The notes beneath the pieces are model-generated. The model did no database searches, had not been told where the DNA came from, and was given only the letters and a program-made list of their open reading frames with translations. From the NCBI GenBank assembly GCA_029962745.1, contig CM057171.1:22924637-22988636 (forward strand): a DNA stretch of 64,000 nt. The letters are read 5' to 3'. Made by a program: the position numbers and the translations under genes. Below are positions 45,170 through 56,150 of the stretch, piece by piece (within the stretch, counting starts at the first letter, position 1; each line of letters begins with the position of its first letter). The stretch comes from Echinometra lucunter. Taxonomy: Eukaryota > Echinodermata > Echinoidea > Camarodonta > Echinometridae.

Positions 45170-45530
45170 TTGAAGATGGCGTTGCACTGTGAAAGAAAAA
45201 CGCCGTGCGAGGGCCGCAGCGTTACGCCGTCTTCTGCGTGCGCGCAGACTTTTCAAGGATTCCAGCACTGGTCGCGGGTGCGATCCCTGGGCGAGTCATA
45301 CCAAAGACTTAAAGAATGGGACCTGCTGCCTTCTAGCCAGGCACTCGACATACAAGAATGGAGAGCGGTAATAATAACATATTATGTTATGCAGGGCCCG
45401 ATGGGAGAGCAGTTGAAAAAAACTGAAGCCGCTACCCTTGGTAAATAAGATGCTATTATTGTTATTATTATTATTAGTTGTAGTAGTATCATCATTAATA
45501 TCAATATTAATATTATTATGGGGGAAAAAT
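45170..45530 (+). repeat. tRNA-related SINE with conserved central domain and ATT tail
   Basis: A B-box-like gggtgcgatccc at 45,276-45,287 is followed by gggcgagtcataccaaagac, gggacctgctgcc and aagaatggagag, then an (ATT)n tail from about 45,450. From memory, this post-B-box block occurs in SINEs of several invertebrate phyla; I do not name the family. The ORFs in it are therefore repeat-derived. The sequence after it (45,531-46,780) holds a G11 run at 45,575 and no recognised gene. Confidence 0.65.
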
Positions 45531-46784
45531 GTGGTCTATTTCATCATGTCATTTGCTTGAGCGTTAGCTCGCTGGGGGGGGGGGGGCGGAGGGTCTTGTA
45601 GAAATCTCTGTATTATGGTGTTATGTTTGAAGCTTAAAGGCATTGGCTAACTTTGTGAGTAGCTGATTTAAAAAATTCTCAAACTAAGATGAAATATGTG
45701 TATGAGTACTAGTATTTGTACTAAAAAAAAACCTGAAACCAACCATAATTTGGAATGAAAAAGTGTTAGTCGCAAACGGCGATTTTCTTATCCTTCGTCT
45801 CACGAGACAATCACTAAGAGGACCACTTTGCTTGATTTTGAAAATGCCGTTATGTGCCTCCCGCCGCGTGATACGCCAATACACACAGTACGGTAAGGTG
45901 AGTCATACGCGCATGCGCACTCCTTATGTCTATTCTGTGCAACCGACCTCGTATATTTTTCAAACACTGGTTCACACTTTTGATATTTAGAAATACTTCC
46001 TGTGGATATCAAACTTTAAAACTTCAGACTGGTATTTTTACACTATAACCCTTATGTTTATCCCATTTTCAAGTAACAAAACAAGAATTTTTTTAAATCA
46101 CAACAATGTTAACCGATGTCTTTAACTTATACCTCACGTGTACATTAGGCATTTTTGCACCAAGACTGACATACACTGTACTTGCAATAAAGTTGAAAAG
46201 AAAACGCTGCATACCTCACTTCCGTTTCTCTACGACGTTGTGTTATTTTGATCGCTGTGTGTCTTCTATACTGTGAATACCATATTTTTTTTATCAAACC
46301 AACAATAACATGAATATACCCTTCATTAATTTAATAATACAATCTCATAAAATACATCTACAAGACCTCATATGACTCGGATCTAAAATAGTTACGGGAA
46401 ATCCCAACATGACGTCACAGAGCTAGAAAAAAAAAACAATATCAAAAAAAAAAAAAAAGTCATACGATGTGTGCATGGCAACGTATTACAGTCACCACGT
46501 CATCACACATTGACCCGAGGCGATATACATGTAAAAACAAAAACAATTGAACATTAAGATAAAAATCCTTAAAATATGCCATCTGCAGCGTTACGGCATT
46601 AATGTACGGTGCTACAGTGTTACGGCATTAAACTGCAATATTATGTCGTTAGACCGTGGTGCTCATATTGGTCTAAGGGGATGTGACTGGTAAATGCTCA
46701 ATGATATTGGCCTAGAGACAAAGTCCGTGGCGCTAAAACACAGAGCAAAATGGGTTGGCAATGTATAGAGTGCTAGTGAAGTTG

Positions 46785-46923
46785 TGAAAGTGTAATGAAG
46801 TCCAGTGATGAGTATAACACTGTTGCGAGAGAGTCCAAATAAAGTGGCATTGTGAAAATGTGATGAAGTCCAGTGGTGAATATAGAGCATTGTGGGGGAG
46901 TCTAAATAAAGTGGCGATGTGAA
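46785..46923. repeat. Two tandem units of about 68 bp
   Basis: The phrase gtgaaagtgtaatgaagtcc and the following aataaagtggc repeat twice with moderate divergence. They lie downstream of the minus-strand Penelope tail and may be part of that element. Confidence 0.65.
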
Positions 46924-47059
46924 TGGGTCAAAGTGAAAGACAAACTCCAATCGGTAAATGACTTGGAGAGTGTTCTACAGAGTCAAGATACGATCAAAAA
47001 GACGGATCATGATTTCAATCACAGGTATAAAAAAAAAAAACAAACACAACAACAACACA

Positions 47060-47360
47060 TACAGATGATGTTTGAAGGTTTGCATGGTGGTACGGGTATT
47101 CGTAGAAAGGGTTTACGGTTCACCATGTGGTAAGTCCTGAGGCACTATAGATAAAGTGGATAGCGGGAGGTGAAATAGAGAGGCGAGAAAGTAGGAAAAT
47201 TGGAGGGCAGAGTATCTTTCGAGAACTGGGTGAAGTCCTAAAAAGGACTGTAAACCAGAAGAGGTGAGAGGATTGAGTTGGTGAAGAGATGAGGATGCTT
47301 GAGTCGGCGAGAGGTGAGAAGACTTGAAGAGAAGACTCGACGTTTCGGGCAGCTTGACTG
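47060..47360 (-). mobile_element. 3' tail of the minus-strand Penelope-like element
   Basis: Non-coding sequence continuing from the GIY-YIG ORF. On the minus strand it has a cctgaagacagac segment, then cccgaaacgtcgagtc (47,330-47,375) and a segment homologous to 29,063-29,736. It contains the intact target aagtggat (47,154-47,161) that is occupied by a hAT MITE at 29,249. Confidence 0.75.
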
Positions 47361-47384
47361 TCTGTCTTCAGGAGTGAGTGTTCG

Positions 47385-48437
47385 CTAGGCGTGTCGGAGT
47401 ACTTGAGACGGGTATGCGGACGTGGAGGAGTGAGACGAGTGGCGGGGTCGGCGGCGTGATGAACGGCTGTCGGTGGTGGCGCTCTGTGTGGGCGGGTATG
47501 CGGTCGTAGAGGAGTGAGTCGGCTGGCGGGGTCTGCGGTGTGGTGAACGGCTGTCGGTGGTGGCGCTCTGTGTGGACGGGTCGGTGGTGGCGGGATCGGC
47601 GGGAAGGCTTTGCGGGAACGTGTGGGCGGGTTGATATCCGGATGTGGTGGTGTTGCGTCGGCGGAGGTTGTAGCGGGGTGTGCGTGTCGGCGGCGTAGTG
47701 GGTTGGTCCTGCGGCTGATGGAGGGTGGTGGAGGTGACAGGCTGTGTGGGGAGGGCGTTGGTGCGGGTCTTGTCTTGGGTTGATGGAGTTGCAGTGGACG
47801 GCGTCGCTGAGCTTGGTGGAGTGGTCTGGTGATGTAGGATTGGGTGCCAGATGTTGTTGATGTGAAGTCCTGGGTTTTGGGGTACGGTGTTGTGTTGGTG
47901 AATTTCGATGGCTTCTCGGACTCTTCTGGTGTTCCAGTGTCGGATGGTAGTGATGAGTTTGCTGTTGTCCCAGTTTATGCGGTGGTCTCCTTGTAGGGCG
48001 TGTTTGACGATGGCGGATCTGTCCCAGTCGCTGTGTCGTTGATACGTCTTGTGTTCCTTGAGTCTGGTGTCGAAGTCGCGGCCGGTTTCTCCGATGTAGA
48101 CTTTGCCGCATCTGCAAGGAATCTTGTAGACGCCTGGTTGCTTGTTGGGTGGATGCTTATCCTTGTGTGAATGGAGGATGGAATGGAGCTTGCGGGAGGA
48201 TTGGTTTCTGACTAGGATGTTCGCTGATCGGAGGATGCGTTGTAGACGGTGGGAGGTCTTGCCGATGTAGGGGAGTACTATGGTGGTAGTCGGCTTGGTG
48301 GTGGGTTGGTCGTCGGCGGTGCTAGTGGTGGTGCGGCTGTGAGGAGGTTGGGTGTTGATTCTTCTCCTGGGCAGCCCTCCGACACACTCGCCAGCTTTGA
48401 TGTTGTATCCCTCTCCACCAGCGTCCCCGTCGACCAA
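47385..48437 (-). pseudogene. Penelope-like element C-terminal ORF with GIY-YIG endonuclease
   Basis: A 350-codon frame, 5'-truncated, so the listed ATG is not the true start. Residues 55-60 read LPYIGK, followed by an RNA-binding-like linker. Residues 102-120 hold the GIY-YIG core (GVYKIPC then CGKVYIGETGR), followed by TRLKEHK and IVKHAL. A Thr/Pro/Arg-rich tail follows. The arrangement matches the endonuclease at the C-terminus of Penelope-like retroelements. The RT is missing upstream, where an opposite-strand fragment of a second copy abuts. The second long ORF in another frame is a shadow. Confidence 0.88.
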
Positions 48438-48473
48438 GCCTGTGACATCATCAAACTACGACTCATCTCAGAC
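48393..48473 (+). pseudogene. Penelope-like RT motif fragment, opposite strand
   Basis: In frame, it reads SFDVVSLSTSVPVDQACDII then LRLISD, matching the first catalytic motif of Penelope RTs (SFDVVSLFTNVP-like; Asp present). It is followed directly, in plus orientation, by sequence identical in type to the tail of the minus-strand ORF, so the middle of this second copy is deleted. Confidence 0.8.
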
Positions 48474-48630
48474 CCAAGACAAGACCCGCACCGACGCCCT
48501 CCCCACACAGCCTGTCACCTCCACCACCCTCCATCAGCCGCAGGACCAACCCACTACGCCGCCGACACGCACACCCCGCTACAACCTCCGCTGACGCAAC
48601 ACCACCACATCCGGATATCAACCCAATGTG
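48470..48630 (+). repeat. Inverted copy of the Penelope C-terminal tail (partner of 47,634-47,782)
   Basis: About 150 bp are nearly identical to the reverse complement of 47,634-47,782, covering accaacccactacgccgccg and cacatccggatatcaacc. With the RT fragment at 48,393 it makes a short second Penelope copy in the opposite orientation. Confidence 0.85.
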
Positions 48631-48994
48631 TCACCTCCCACCCCCATTTATCATCCTCCAGTTGGACACACCCTCATTAACAACTTCCAAGACCGGAAGG
48701 ATAACTCATCAACTCATTTCCGATTTCCTAATGTTTACCGGAAGTCAGCGGAAGGATTAATTAATTAACTAATTAACCAATTAACACTTTCCAGGGGGCC
48801 CATTCATGCTGCTCCTGATCTTCCCGATTTTGAACATTCCAAAGGATGCAGATTTACAAATATGCTTAATATGCTGTTGCAGAGTGAGATTTTTGTCAAT
48901 CAACAAACCAAGATCACGTACTCTAGAGAAACATTATCAATGAAAAAAAAGTCCGAAAATGAATCAGTGTTTCTAAATTTAGAAGTTATATGAA

Positions 48995-49750
48995 TCATCT
49001 CAGACTTTTGTTCATTGACGACCAGATTTGGATGTCCTCAAGGCAAATGTACTGTTTTTGAGCTGCTTCGATCTTTTCACTTAGTTTTAATTTAACATAA
49101 ATCTGTGTATCGTCAGCATACACCTTATGCTGAACACCTTGGTGAGATTCAATAACTTTAGACAATGGACTGGTATAAAGAAGGAAAGGAAGTGGCCCGA
49201 CCACGGAACCTTGCGGAACCCCGAAAATCAGCAGGAATGGTTCAGAAAGCGTATCATTAATGATAACTCGGTAGTGGAGATATGAACGGATCCATTCGAG
49301 AACAGTTCCAGAGATGAAGAAATCATTTTCAAGGCAATGAAGTAACAAGCTGTGATCGATAGTGTCAAAAGCAGCTGTACAGTTCAGGCGGACTAACACT
49401 GCTTCATTTCCCTTGTCTACGGCCAGTAGAAGATCATTTAAAAGTTTAACCACGGCAGTTTCTTTTGAATGATGGTTTCGATAAGCAGACTGAAATACAG
49501 GAAACATGCCGGACCTTTCAAGATAAACTTTGAGTTGTGATGACACAATCCTCTCCACGACCTGTCCCAAAAAAGGAAGGTTAGCAATGGGTCTGTACTT
49601 ATTCAGTCCATTTGGGTCAAGAGTAGGTTTCTTGAGAAGAGGGAGAAGTAGGGATATCTTAAATGGTTCTGGGACGAGACCTGAGGACACTGAGAGGCTG
49701 AAAAACTTGGTGATGGCGGGAAGAATATCATCAAGAGTGCCCTTCAACAA
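48995..49750 (-). pseudogene. LINE reverse transcriptase domain
   Basis: It is 251 codons long. Motifs in order: LNKYRPIANLPFLGQVVERI, an FQSAYRNHHSKETA segment, AAFDTIDH, FGVPQGSVVGP and YADDTQIY. The YADD catalytic box is intact, but the catalytic Asp of motif A (D-x-x-AAFD in relatives) is Asn here (LNCTAAFD), so this protein would be inactive even if expressed. The motif style is that of the L2/CR1 group. The frame is open at its 5' side only to about 49,750. Confidence 0.92.
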
Positions 49751-50029
49751 CCAGGCAGGTATTGGGTCCAGTTTACAGTACTTAGGTGGTAGTGATGTGA
49801 TGAGTTTCCTAACTTCCAGATCAGATACAAGAATTGTGAATGCTCACAATGAGATGGAGGAGCTGAGCATGTGATTGCTGACACTGGATCTGAGTCGGAA
49901 AAGGCAGATACAGCACTGGATACCTTCTCAGCGAAAAAAACTTTGCAAACCTGTTGGCATGTTCAGAGTCCGATGAGTGGTCAGGAAGAATTAATGAGTG
50001 ATGTGGTGAAGAGAGTGACCTTACAAGAC

Positions 50030-50230
50030 TTAACAGTCTCTTGGTATCGGCATCAGCGATAAGATTCTTAAGGTAGGTTGACTTAGCCTTGATCCGCGAC
50101 GATACAGTTCCCGGTCAAAACTGAGTCCTGACTTGATCATACGACGTTCAGCCTGGCGTCTTCGTCTCTTTGCCTCACGAATCTCATCAGTGAACCATGG
50201 TGCTTTAGGTATGATTGTTACAGTTCTCAC
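50030..50230 (-). pseudogene. LINE linker between endonuclease and RT
   Basis: The frame reads TIIPKAPWFTDEIREAKRRR then ERRMIKSGL, the conserved basic APWF(T/N)-E-I region before RT in L2/CR1-like ORF2. A frameshift separates it from the RT frame. Its 5' half is repeated in the two tandem copies downstream. Confidence 0.8.
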
Positions 50231-50347
50231 TTGAAGAGGGGCGTACCTATCTAACAGATTATGGAGACAAATATTGTAATGATCAGCAACTTCAGAAGGA
50301 CAAGTCAGACGAAGAAGTGATCTGAATAACAGTTTAATGTCATTACA

Positions 50348-50815
50348 TCAAGAAACCATTTCGATGTTGCGAAATTTTCTGAAGCTCACTTGGTTCTTAG
50401 GGTTCTGCGGCCTTATGAGATTTGCTGTGACAACAAGTGCAGAATGATCTGAAGGAAGTGATGACAACATGTTGACATGGTGGATGACATTAGACTCCGA
50501 GTCTCTAGTGAGGAGTAGGTCCAGAATATGCTCGGCGCGATTGGTGTCTCCCTGGATATGTTGTATGAACCCTAGAGAATCTACTCCGTCCATTAAAGAT
50601 TTAGCAAAGTTATAGTTCCCGTGTACAAGAGCCTGAAAAAGGGTTGGTAATGGAGGGGACTGCATAAACAAAGTATCTCCGTCCGTTGGGCTCGTTTCAA
50701 GAATATCTGTATTAAATGAAAAAATATCAAAGCTGCTTGGTTTTGATTTATAGATGGTGAAGTCTAGATGATGAAGTCTAATTTCAATACGCGAGCAGAA
50801 TAGATGCCGAGATCG
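50348..50815 (-). pseudogene. LINE endonuclease C-terminal fragment (unit A)
   Basis: It contains VHGNYNFAKSLMDGVDSLGF, HIQGDTNRAEHILDLLLTRD and the LPSDHSALV box, the SDH catalytic region of apurinic-type LINE endonucleases. The residues before RHLFC (about 50,815 upwards) are non-LINE flanking sequence, so the ATGs of this frame are meaningless. Units B and C carry the same fragment with about a dozen changes. Confidence 0.82.
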
Positions 50816-51029
50816 TTCTTCCCTCCTTTCTTGTCCCCGATCTTGCATGCATGTCACGTATTGCACACATGTGAGGAAGGAGCCTACAAAAGAAGAAGGA
50901 AACAAACAAGAGCAACAACAAATCAACAACAAAACAACAACAACAAAACCTTTGCCGAGACTCGGAGACTGTCATGGCGCCACCATGCGGTATTTTCACG
51001 AGCATCGCCCGAATTAACGTGATCTATAT

Positions 51030-54000
51030 CACTGGCGTACTGGAGGGGGGGGGGCGTCAGCCCCCCAAAATAAATTTCAACCATGGCTTATTTTCAATTT
51101 TTATAGGTGATATCACGCGAATTTCATTACTTCTCCCTAGACTCGCTTTCTACTGTTAAGTAACGCATTCACAGTTTCCCAAATAGCATGCATGGCAAGA
51201 CAGAAAACAAACATAATATCAATACAAATGTTTTTTTTTTATGATATAACACTTGGTTTTATCTGTTTATCTTACAATGGATTAAACTTTGATAGTGAAT
51301 ATTCTTAGATTTACCAAAACTAGACACGGGCTTTAAGCTTGTAGTCCCAAATAGTGTTCTTTTACAGAGTTGCAAACCATCAGTACTGCAAACAACTCCT
51401 TTGCAATTGCAGTGCACTAGCGTAGCCAAGGGGCGGGGAGGGGGTGCGATGGGGGCGGTCAACCCCTCCAAAACGCCAAAAAAAAAAAAAAAAGTAGAAG
51501 GAAAAACAGCGGGAGCGAGAAAAGAAAAAAAGTCCTGACTTGATCATACGACGTTCAGCCTGGCGTCTTCGTCTCTTTGCCTCACGAATCTCATCAGTGA
51601 ACCATGGTGCTTTAGGTATGACTGTTACAGTTCTCACTTGAAGAGGGGCGTACCTATCTAACAGATTATGGAGATAAATATTGTAATGATCAGCAACTTC
51701 AGAAGGACAAGTCAGACGAAGAAGTGATCTGAATAACAGTTTAATGTCATTACATCAAGAAACCATTTCGGTGTTGCGAAATTTTCTGTAGCTCACTTGG
51801 TTCTTAGGGTTCTGCGGCCTTATGAGATTTGCTGTGGCAACAAGTGCAGAATGATCTGAAGGAAGTGATGACAACATGTTGACATGGTGGATGACATTAG
51901 ACTCCAAGTCTCTAGTTAGGAGTAGGTCCAGAGTATGCTCGGCGCGATGGGTGTCTCCCTGGATATGTTGCATGAACCCTAGAGAATCTACTCCGTCCAT
52001 TAAAGATTTAGCAAAGTTATAGTTCCCGTGTACAAGAGGCGGAAAAAGGGTTGGTAATGGAGGGGACTGCATAAACAAAGTATCTCCGTCCGTTGGGCTC
52101 GTTTCAAGAATATTTGCATTAAATGAAAAAATATCAAAGCTGCTTGGATTTGATTTATAGATGGTGAAGTCTAGATGATGAAGTCTAGTTTCAATACGCG
52201 AGCAGAATAGATGCCGAGATCGTTCTTCCCTCCTTTCTTGTCCCCGATCTTGCATGCATGTCACGTATTGCACATGTGAGGAAGGAGCCTACAAAAGAAG
52301 AAGGAAACAAACAAGAGCAACAACAAATCAACAACAAAACGACAACAACAAAACCTTTGCCGAGACTCGGAGACTGTCATGGCGCCACCATGCGGTATTT
52401 TCACGAGCATCGCGCGAATTAACGTGATCTATATCACTGGCGTACTGGAGGGGGGGGGGGGGGGCGTCCGCCCCCCAAAATAAATTTCAACCATGGTTTA
52501 TTTTCAATTTTTATAGGTGATATCACGCGAATTTCATTACTTCTCCCTAGACTTGCTTTCTACTGTTAAGTAACGCATTCACAATTTCCCAAATAGCATG
52601 CATGGCAAGACAGAAAACAAACATAATATCAATACAAATGTTTTTTTTTTATGATATAACACTTGGTTTTATCTGTTTATCTTACAATGGATTAAACTTT
52701 GATAATGAATATTCTTAGATTTACCAAAACTAGACACGGGCTTTAAGCTTGTAGTCCCAAATAGTGTTCTTTTACAGAGTTGCAAACCATCAGTACTGCA
52801 AACAACTCCTTTGCAATTGCAGTGCACTAGCGTAGCCAAGGGGCGGGGAGGGGGTGCGATGGGGGCGGTCAACCCCTCCAAAACGCCAAAAAAAAAAAAA
52901 AAAAGTAGAAGGAAAAACAGCGGGAGCGAGAAAAGAAAAAAAGTCCTGACTTGATCATACGACGTTCAGCCTGGCGTCTTCGTCTCTTTGCCTCACGAAT
53001 CTCATCAGTGAACCATGGTGCTTTAGGTATGACTGTTACAGTTCTCACTTGAAGAGGGGCGTACCTATCTAACAGATTATGGAGATAAATATTGTAATGA
53101 TCAGCAACTTCAGAAGGACAAGTCAGACGAAGAAGTGATCTGAATAACAGTTTAATGTCATTACATCAAGAAACCATTTCGGTGTTGCGAAATTTTCTGT
53201 AGCTCACTTGGTTCTTAGGGTTCTGCGGCCTTATGAGATTTGCTGTGGCAACAAGTGCAGAATGATCTGAAGGAAGTGATGACAACATGTTGACATGGTG
53301 GATGACATTAGACTCCAAGTCTCTAGTGAGGAGTAGGTCCAGAGTATGCTCGGCGCGATGGGTGTCTCCCTGGATATGTTGCATGAACCCTAGAGAATCT
53401 ACTCCGTCCATTAAAGATTTAGCAAAGTTATAGTTCCCGTGTACAAGAGGCGGAAAAAGGGTTGGTAATGGAGGGGACTGCATAAACAAAGTATCTCCGT
53501 CCGTTGGGCTCGTTTCAAGAATATTTGCATTAAATGAAAAAATATCAAAGCTGCTTGGATTTGATTTATAGATGGTGAAGTCTAGATGATGAAGTCTAGT
53601 TTCAATACGCGAGCAGAATAGATGCCGAGATCGTTCTTCCCTCCTTTCTTGTCCCCGATCTTGCATGCATGTCACGTATTGCACATGTGAGGAAGGAGCC
53701 TACAAAAGAAGAAGGAAACAAACAAGAGCAACAACAAATCAACAACAAAACGACAACAACAAAACCTTTGCCGAGACTCGGAGACTGTCATGGCGCCACC
53801 ATGCGGTATTTTCACGAGCATCGCGCGAATTAACGTGATCTATATCACTGGCGTACTGGAGGGGGGGGGGGCGTCAGCCCCCCAAAATAAATTTCAACCA
53901 TGGTTTATTTTCAATTTTTATAGGTGATATCACGCGAATTTCATTACTTCTCCCTAGACTCGCTTTCTACTGTTAAGTAACGATTTCACAATTTCCCAAA

Positions 54001-55383
54001 TAGCATGCATGGCAAGACAGAAAACAAACATAATATCAATACAAATGTTTTTTTATGATATAACACTTGGTTTTATCTGTTTATCTTACAATGGATTAAA
54101 CTTTGATAATGAATATTCTTCACCGGCGTAAATCCACTCTGAGGAGTGGGGGGATGATTGACTTTTTTGACGATTTTTTTTTCTGTCGATCTCACACTTA
54201 AGTATAAGCACACACCCTCACTGACCCCCACAGACCACCTACACACATTTTAATATTTTATTTGCGAGCGAGCGAAGCGAGCGAGCCAAAAATAACCACT
54301 TTTTTGTTTTCAATCGCATTTTCAAATAGAAATTCTATAATATGATAGTTGTTTATGACAGATATTCAAAGATTTTACTAACGGATTAATTAAAATATAT
54401 TTTCTTTCTTAAAAAGTGGGGGGATATTTGTACACGCCATCCCCCCCTCTCCAAAAAGTGCGGGGGAGGGATATATCCCCCCCCCCATCCCCCCGGGATT
54501 TACGCCAGTGATATTCTTAGATTTACCAAAACTAGACACGGGCTTTAAGCTTGTAGTCCCAAATAGTGTTCTTTTACAGAGTTGCAAACCATCAGTACTG
54601 CAAAAAACTCCTTTACAATTGCAGTGCACTAGCGTAGCCAAGGGGCGGGGGGGTGCGATGGGGGCGGTCAACCCCTCCAAAACGCCAACAAAAAAAAAGA
54701 AAGCAAAAAAGTAGAAGGAAAAAACAGCGGGAGCGAGAAAAGAAAAAAGGTAAGAGAACGTAAAAAGAGCGGGAGCAGACATGAAACAATTCAAAGAAAC
54801 GTCGGAGCTTCCCTGCACCCTCCCCCCCCCCCTAGGGAGCGCGCTTCGCGTGCTCACTACCGCCCCACTAAAATGAAATTCTAGCTACGCCACTGTCGGA
54901 GTTAAACCCTGGTACCCCACTGCATCACACCCTCTCCATGCTTGTCCCTTTTATTTCATAGTGTCTTTGTCTGTATTATCATCATAAGTAATAAAGTATT
55001 TTGTGTAACGCTGGCATTTGTTTGAAACTTACGAAGATTATTTGGCTCCATGTTTTCATAATCATGTTTCCAAGTTCTTGAAAAAAAACCTTTTCCAGTT
55101 GTTAGATTCATGACACGCTTATCCATAATAGTACATGTCATCAAATTTGATGTTTCATATTTCATGTATTCTACTTCAAATGTTTATTTTTCATGACAGG
55201 CCTATTTACTTCTTTTGTTGGAAATGAGAAAAAAAATAAGAATTGAACTGAACTGAAGTTGGAAGTTCCTTTTCAGGTTTTGCAGATTTTTAAGTCGAAA
55301 AGTCGAAAACTCCTTCAGGGTTGGTCGCTTCGCTCCTCGCAATGATTGAGCCCCCCTAAATATTTTGGCTCATTACGCCACTG
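51030..55383. mobile_element. hAT-type element interrupted by the tandem triplication
   Basis: The left end CACTGGCGTACT (51,030) and right end (inverted) CAGTGGCGTAAT (55,383) are flanked by the same 8 bp, ATCTATAT (51,022-51,029 and 55,384-55,391). The left end with its ATCTATAT flank is repeated at 52,435 and 53,846 because the duplication unit includes it. The original element would be about 1 kb. Within it, a cactagcgtagcc end (about 51,417) and a gctacgccactg end (54,885-54,894) suggest a second element inside, without a clear target duplication. It contains long G/C runs. Confidence 0.75.
54121..54510. mobile_element. hAT-type MITE (CACTGGCGTAAATCC family), copy 2
   Basis: The ends CACCGGCGTAAATCC and, inverted, CACTGGCGTAAATCC are flanked by a perfect ATATTCTT duplication (54,113-54,120 and 54,511-54,518). 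Units A and B of the tandem array keep the empty site (near 51,300 and 52,711). It is inverted relative to copy 1, with one gcgagcgaagcgagcgagcc block and a terminal G/C-run hairpin. Confidence 0.95.
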
Positions 55384-55630
55384 ATCTATATAGTCCTAGA
55401 AAAGTATCCTGCAGTCACTTGTTTATATTCACCATGGTTGCGTTTTCATCCAGAAGGAAATCAGTTGCATCTCGTATTAAAACGCAAATTCTTGTAAGAA
55501 GGCTTGTGGTAAAGATTGTTGCTATGACGATAAAGAGTTAGGGGATGACAAGCAAAATAAGATTATTTATATACATTCATAGCACAGTCTATTTTTCCAA
55601 GTGCAAAATTAGGATAGTCGACGATAGGAA
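54980..55630. other. No gene recognised
   Basis: The right part of the interrupted hAT element, then ordinary AT-rich DNA. Short ORFs have no features. Confidence 0.5.
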
Positions 55631-55639
55631 ATGGGGGGA

Positions 55640-55760
55640 GATATAGAGAAAGAGAGAGAGAAAAATAAAAAAAAAGAAGCATAAAGGCAACAAAAGAAGA
55701 GAGAGAGAGAGAGATGGAGAGAGGAAGAGAAAGAGAGATAGAAAAAAAGCATAAGCAACC
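55640..55760. repeat. GA-rich purine tract
   Basis: Irregular (GA)n runs. The Leu/Ser/Phe-rich minus-strand ORFs are translations of it. Confidence 0.9.
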
Positions 55761-56020
55761 GGGAAATACAATGGAGAGATATAAAGGAGACATATAGAGA
55801 AATGAAATTTTCAGAGAATGCAGGCAAAGTAGTAGTAGCAACATATATATCAGATGTTTGGTTCATTTTCATCCATGGTTAAGAAGTACGATTATCAAAA
55901 CGACCCATGAATCCGATCAACTTCGTCGTTCCCCTCTCTCCCTCCCAGTCTGGGTTAAAAACATAAAATAACTACACGTGTATGAATATTTGCCTTCAAC
56001 CGACTTTAAAATGTAATATC

Positions 56021-56150
56021 AAGCTGAAAATGTCAGTTGGAATAAATTGTACGGTTATTTGTCGTCTGATTGTAATAGGTATTTACAAGTTCCATTAATA
56101 TGCTTTCAAAATGGATTCAGAGGAACTTAACTGGTGCAATATTTTTTCAG
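56021..56150 (+). pseudogene. SRCR-type exon remnant (most distal)
   Basis: It aligns with 13,300-13,430: aagctg, gtcagttggaataaattgta and ggaacttaactggtg match the SGSWSKLYG and GELNWW codons. All frames are broken. It is 43 kb from the intact exon and on the same strand. Confidence 0.5.

Larger units (their letters stand above)
48795..50815 (-). mobile_element. Broken LINE (L2/CR1-like), minus strand
   Basis: In transcription order it has endonuclease C-terminal part, RT N-terminal linker, RT domain, and a C-terminal segment with RDLGLLIDKNLTLQQHI (about 48,795-48,920). Frames shift at least three times. The N-terminal half of the endonuclease is absent, so the copy is 5'-truncated or decayed. 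The 3' end stops near 48,795; no clear poly-A or microsatellite tail was found. Confidence 0.85.
50125..54748 (-). repeat. Tandem triplication of a 1.41-kb unit (LINE 5' part plus hAT left end)
   Basis: Unit A is 50,125-51,532, unit B 51,533-52,942, and unit C 52,943-54,748 including a 398-bp later insertion. Each runs from gtcctgacttgatcatacg in the LINE linker, through the endonuclease fragment and a caa-rich flank, to an agaaaagaaaaa junction inside the hAT element. The 172-residue frames of B (51,755-52,273) and C (53,166-53,684) are identical, while A differs at many places. B and C therefore split most recently or were homogenised. Confidence 0.93.

Noticed and set aside
47368..48117. 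249-residue minus-strand ORF
   Set aside because: Shadow frame of the Penelope GIY-YIG ORF, kept open by low-complexity composition.
51755..53684. Two identical 172-residue ORFs as a duplicated gene pair
   Set aside because: They are LINE endonuclease fragments fused to flanking sequence within the tandem unit and are not an independent gene.
54622..54894. Separate hAT element between cactagcgtagcc and gctacgccactg
   Set aside because: The ends look right but the flanking 8 bp do not match; mentioned only as a possible inner element.
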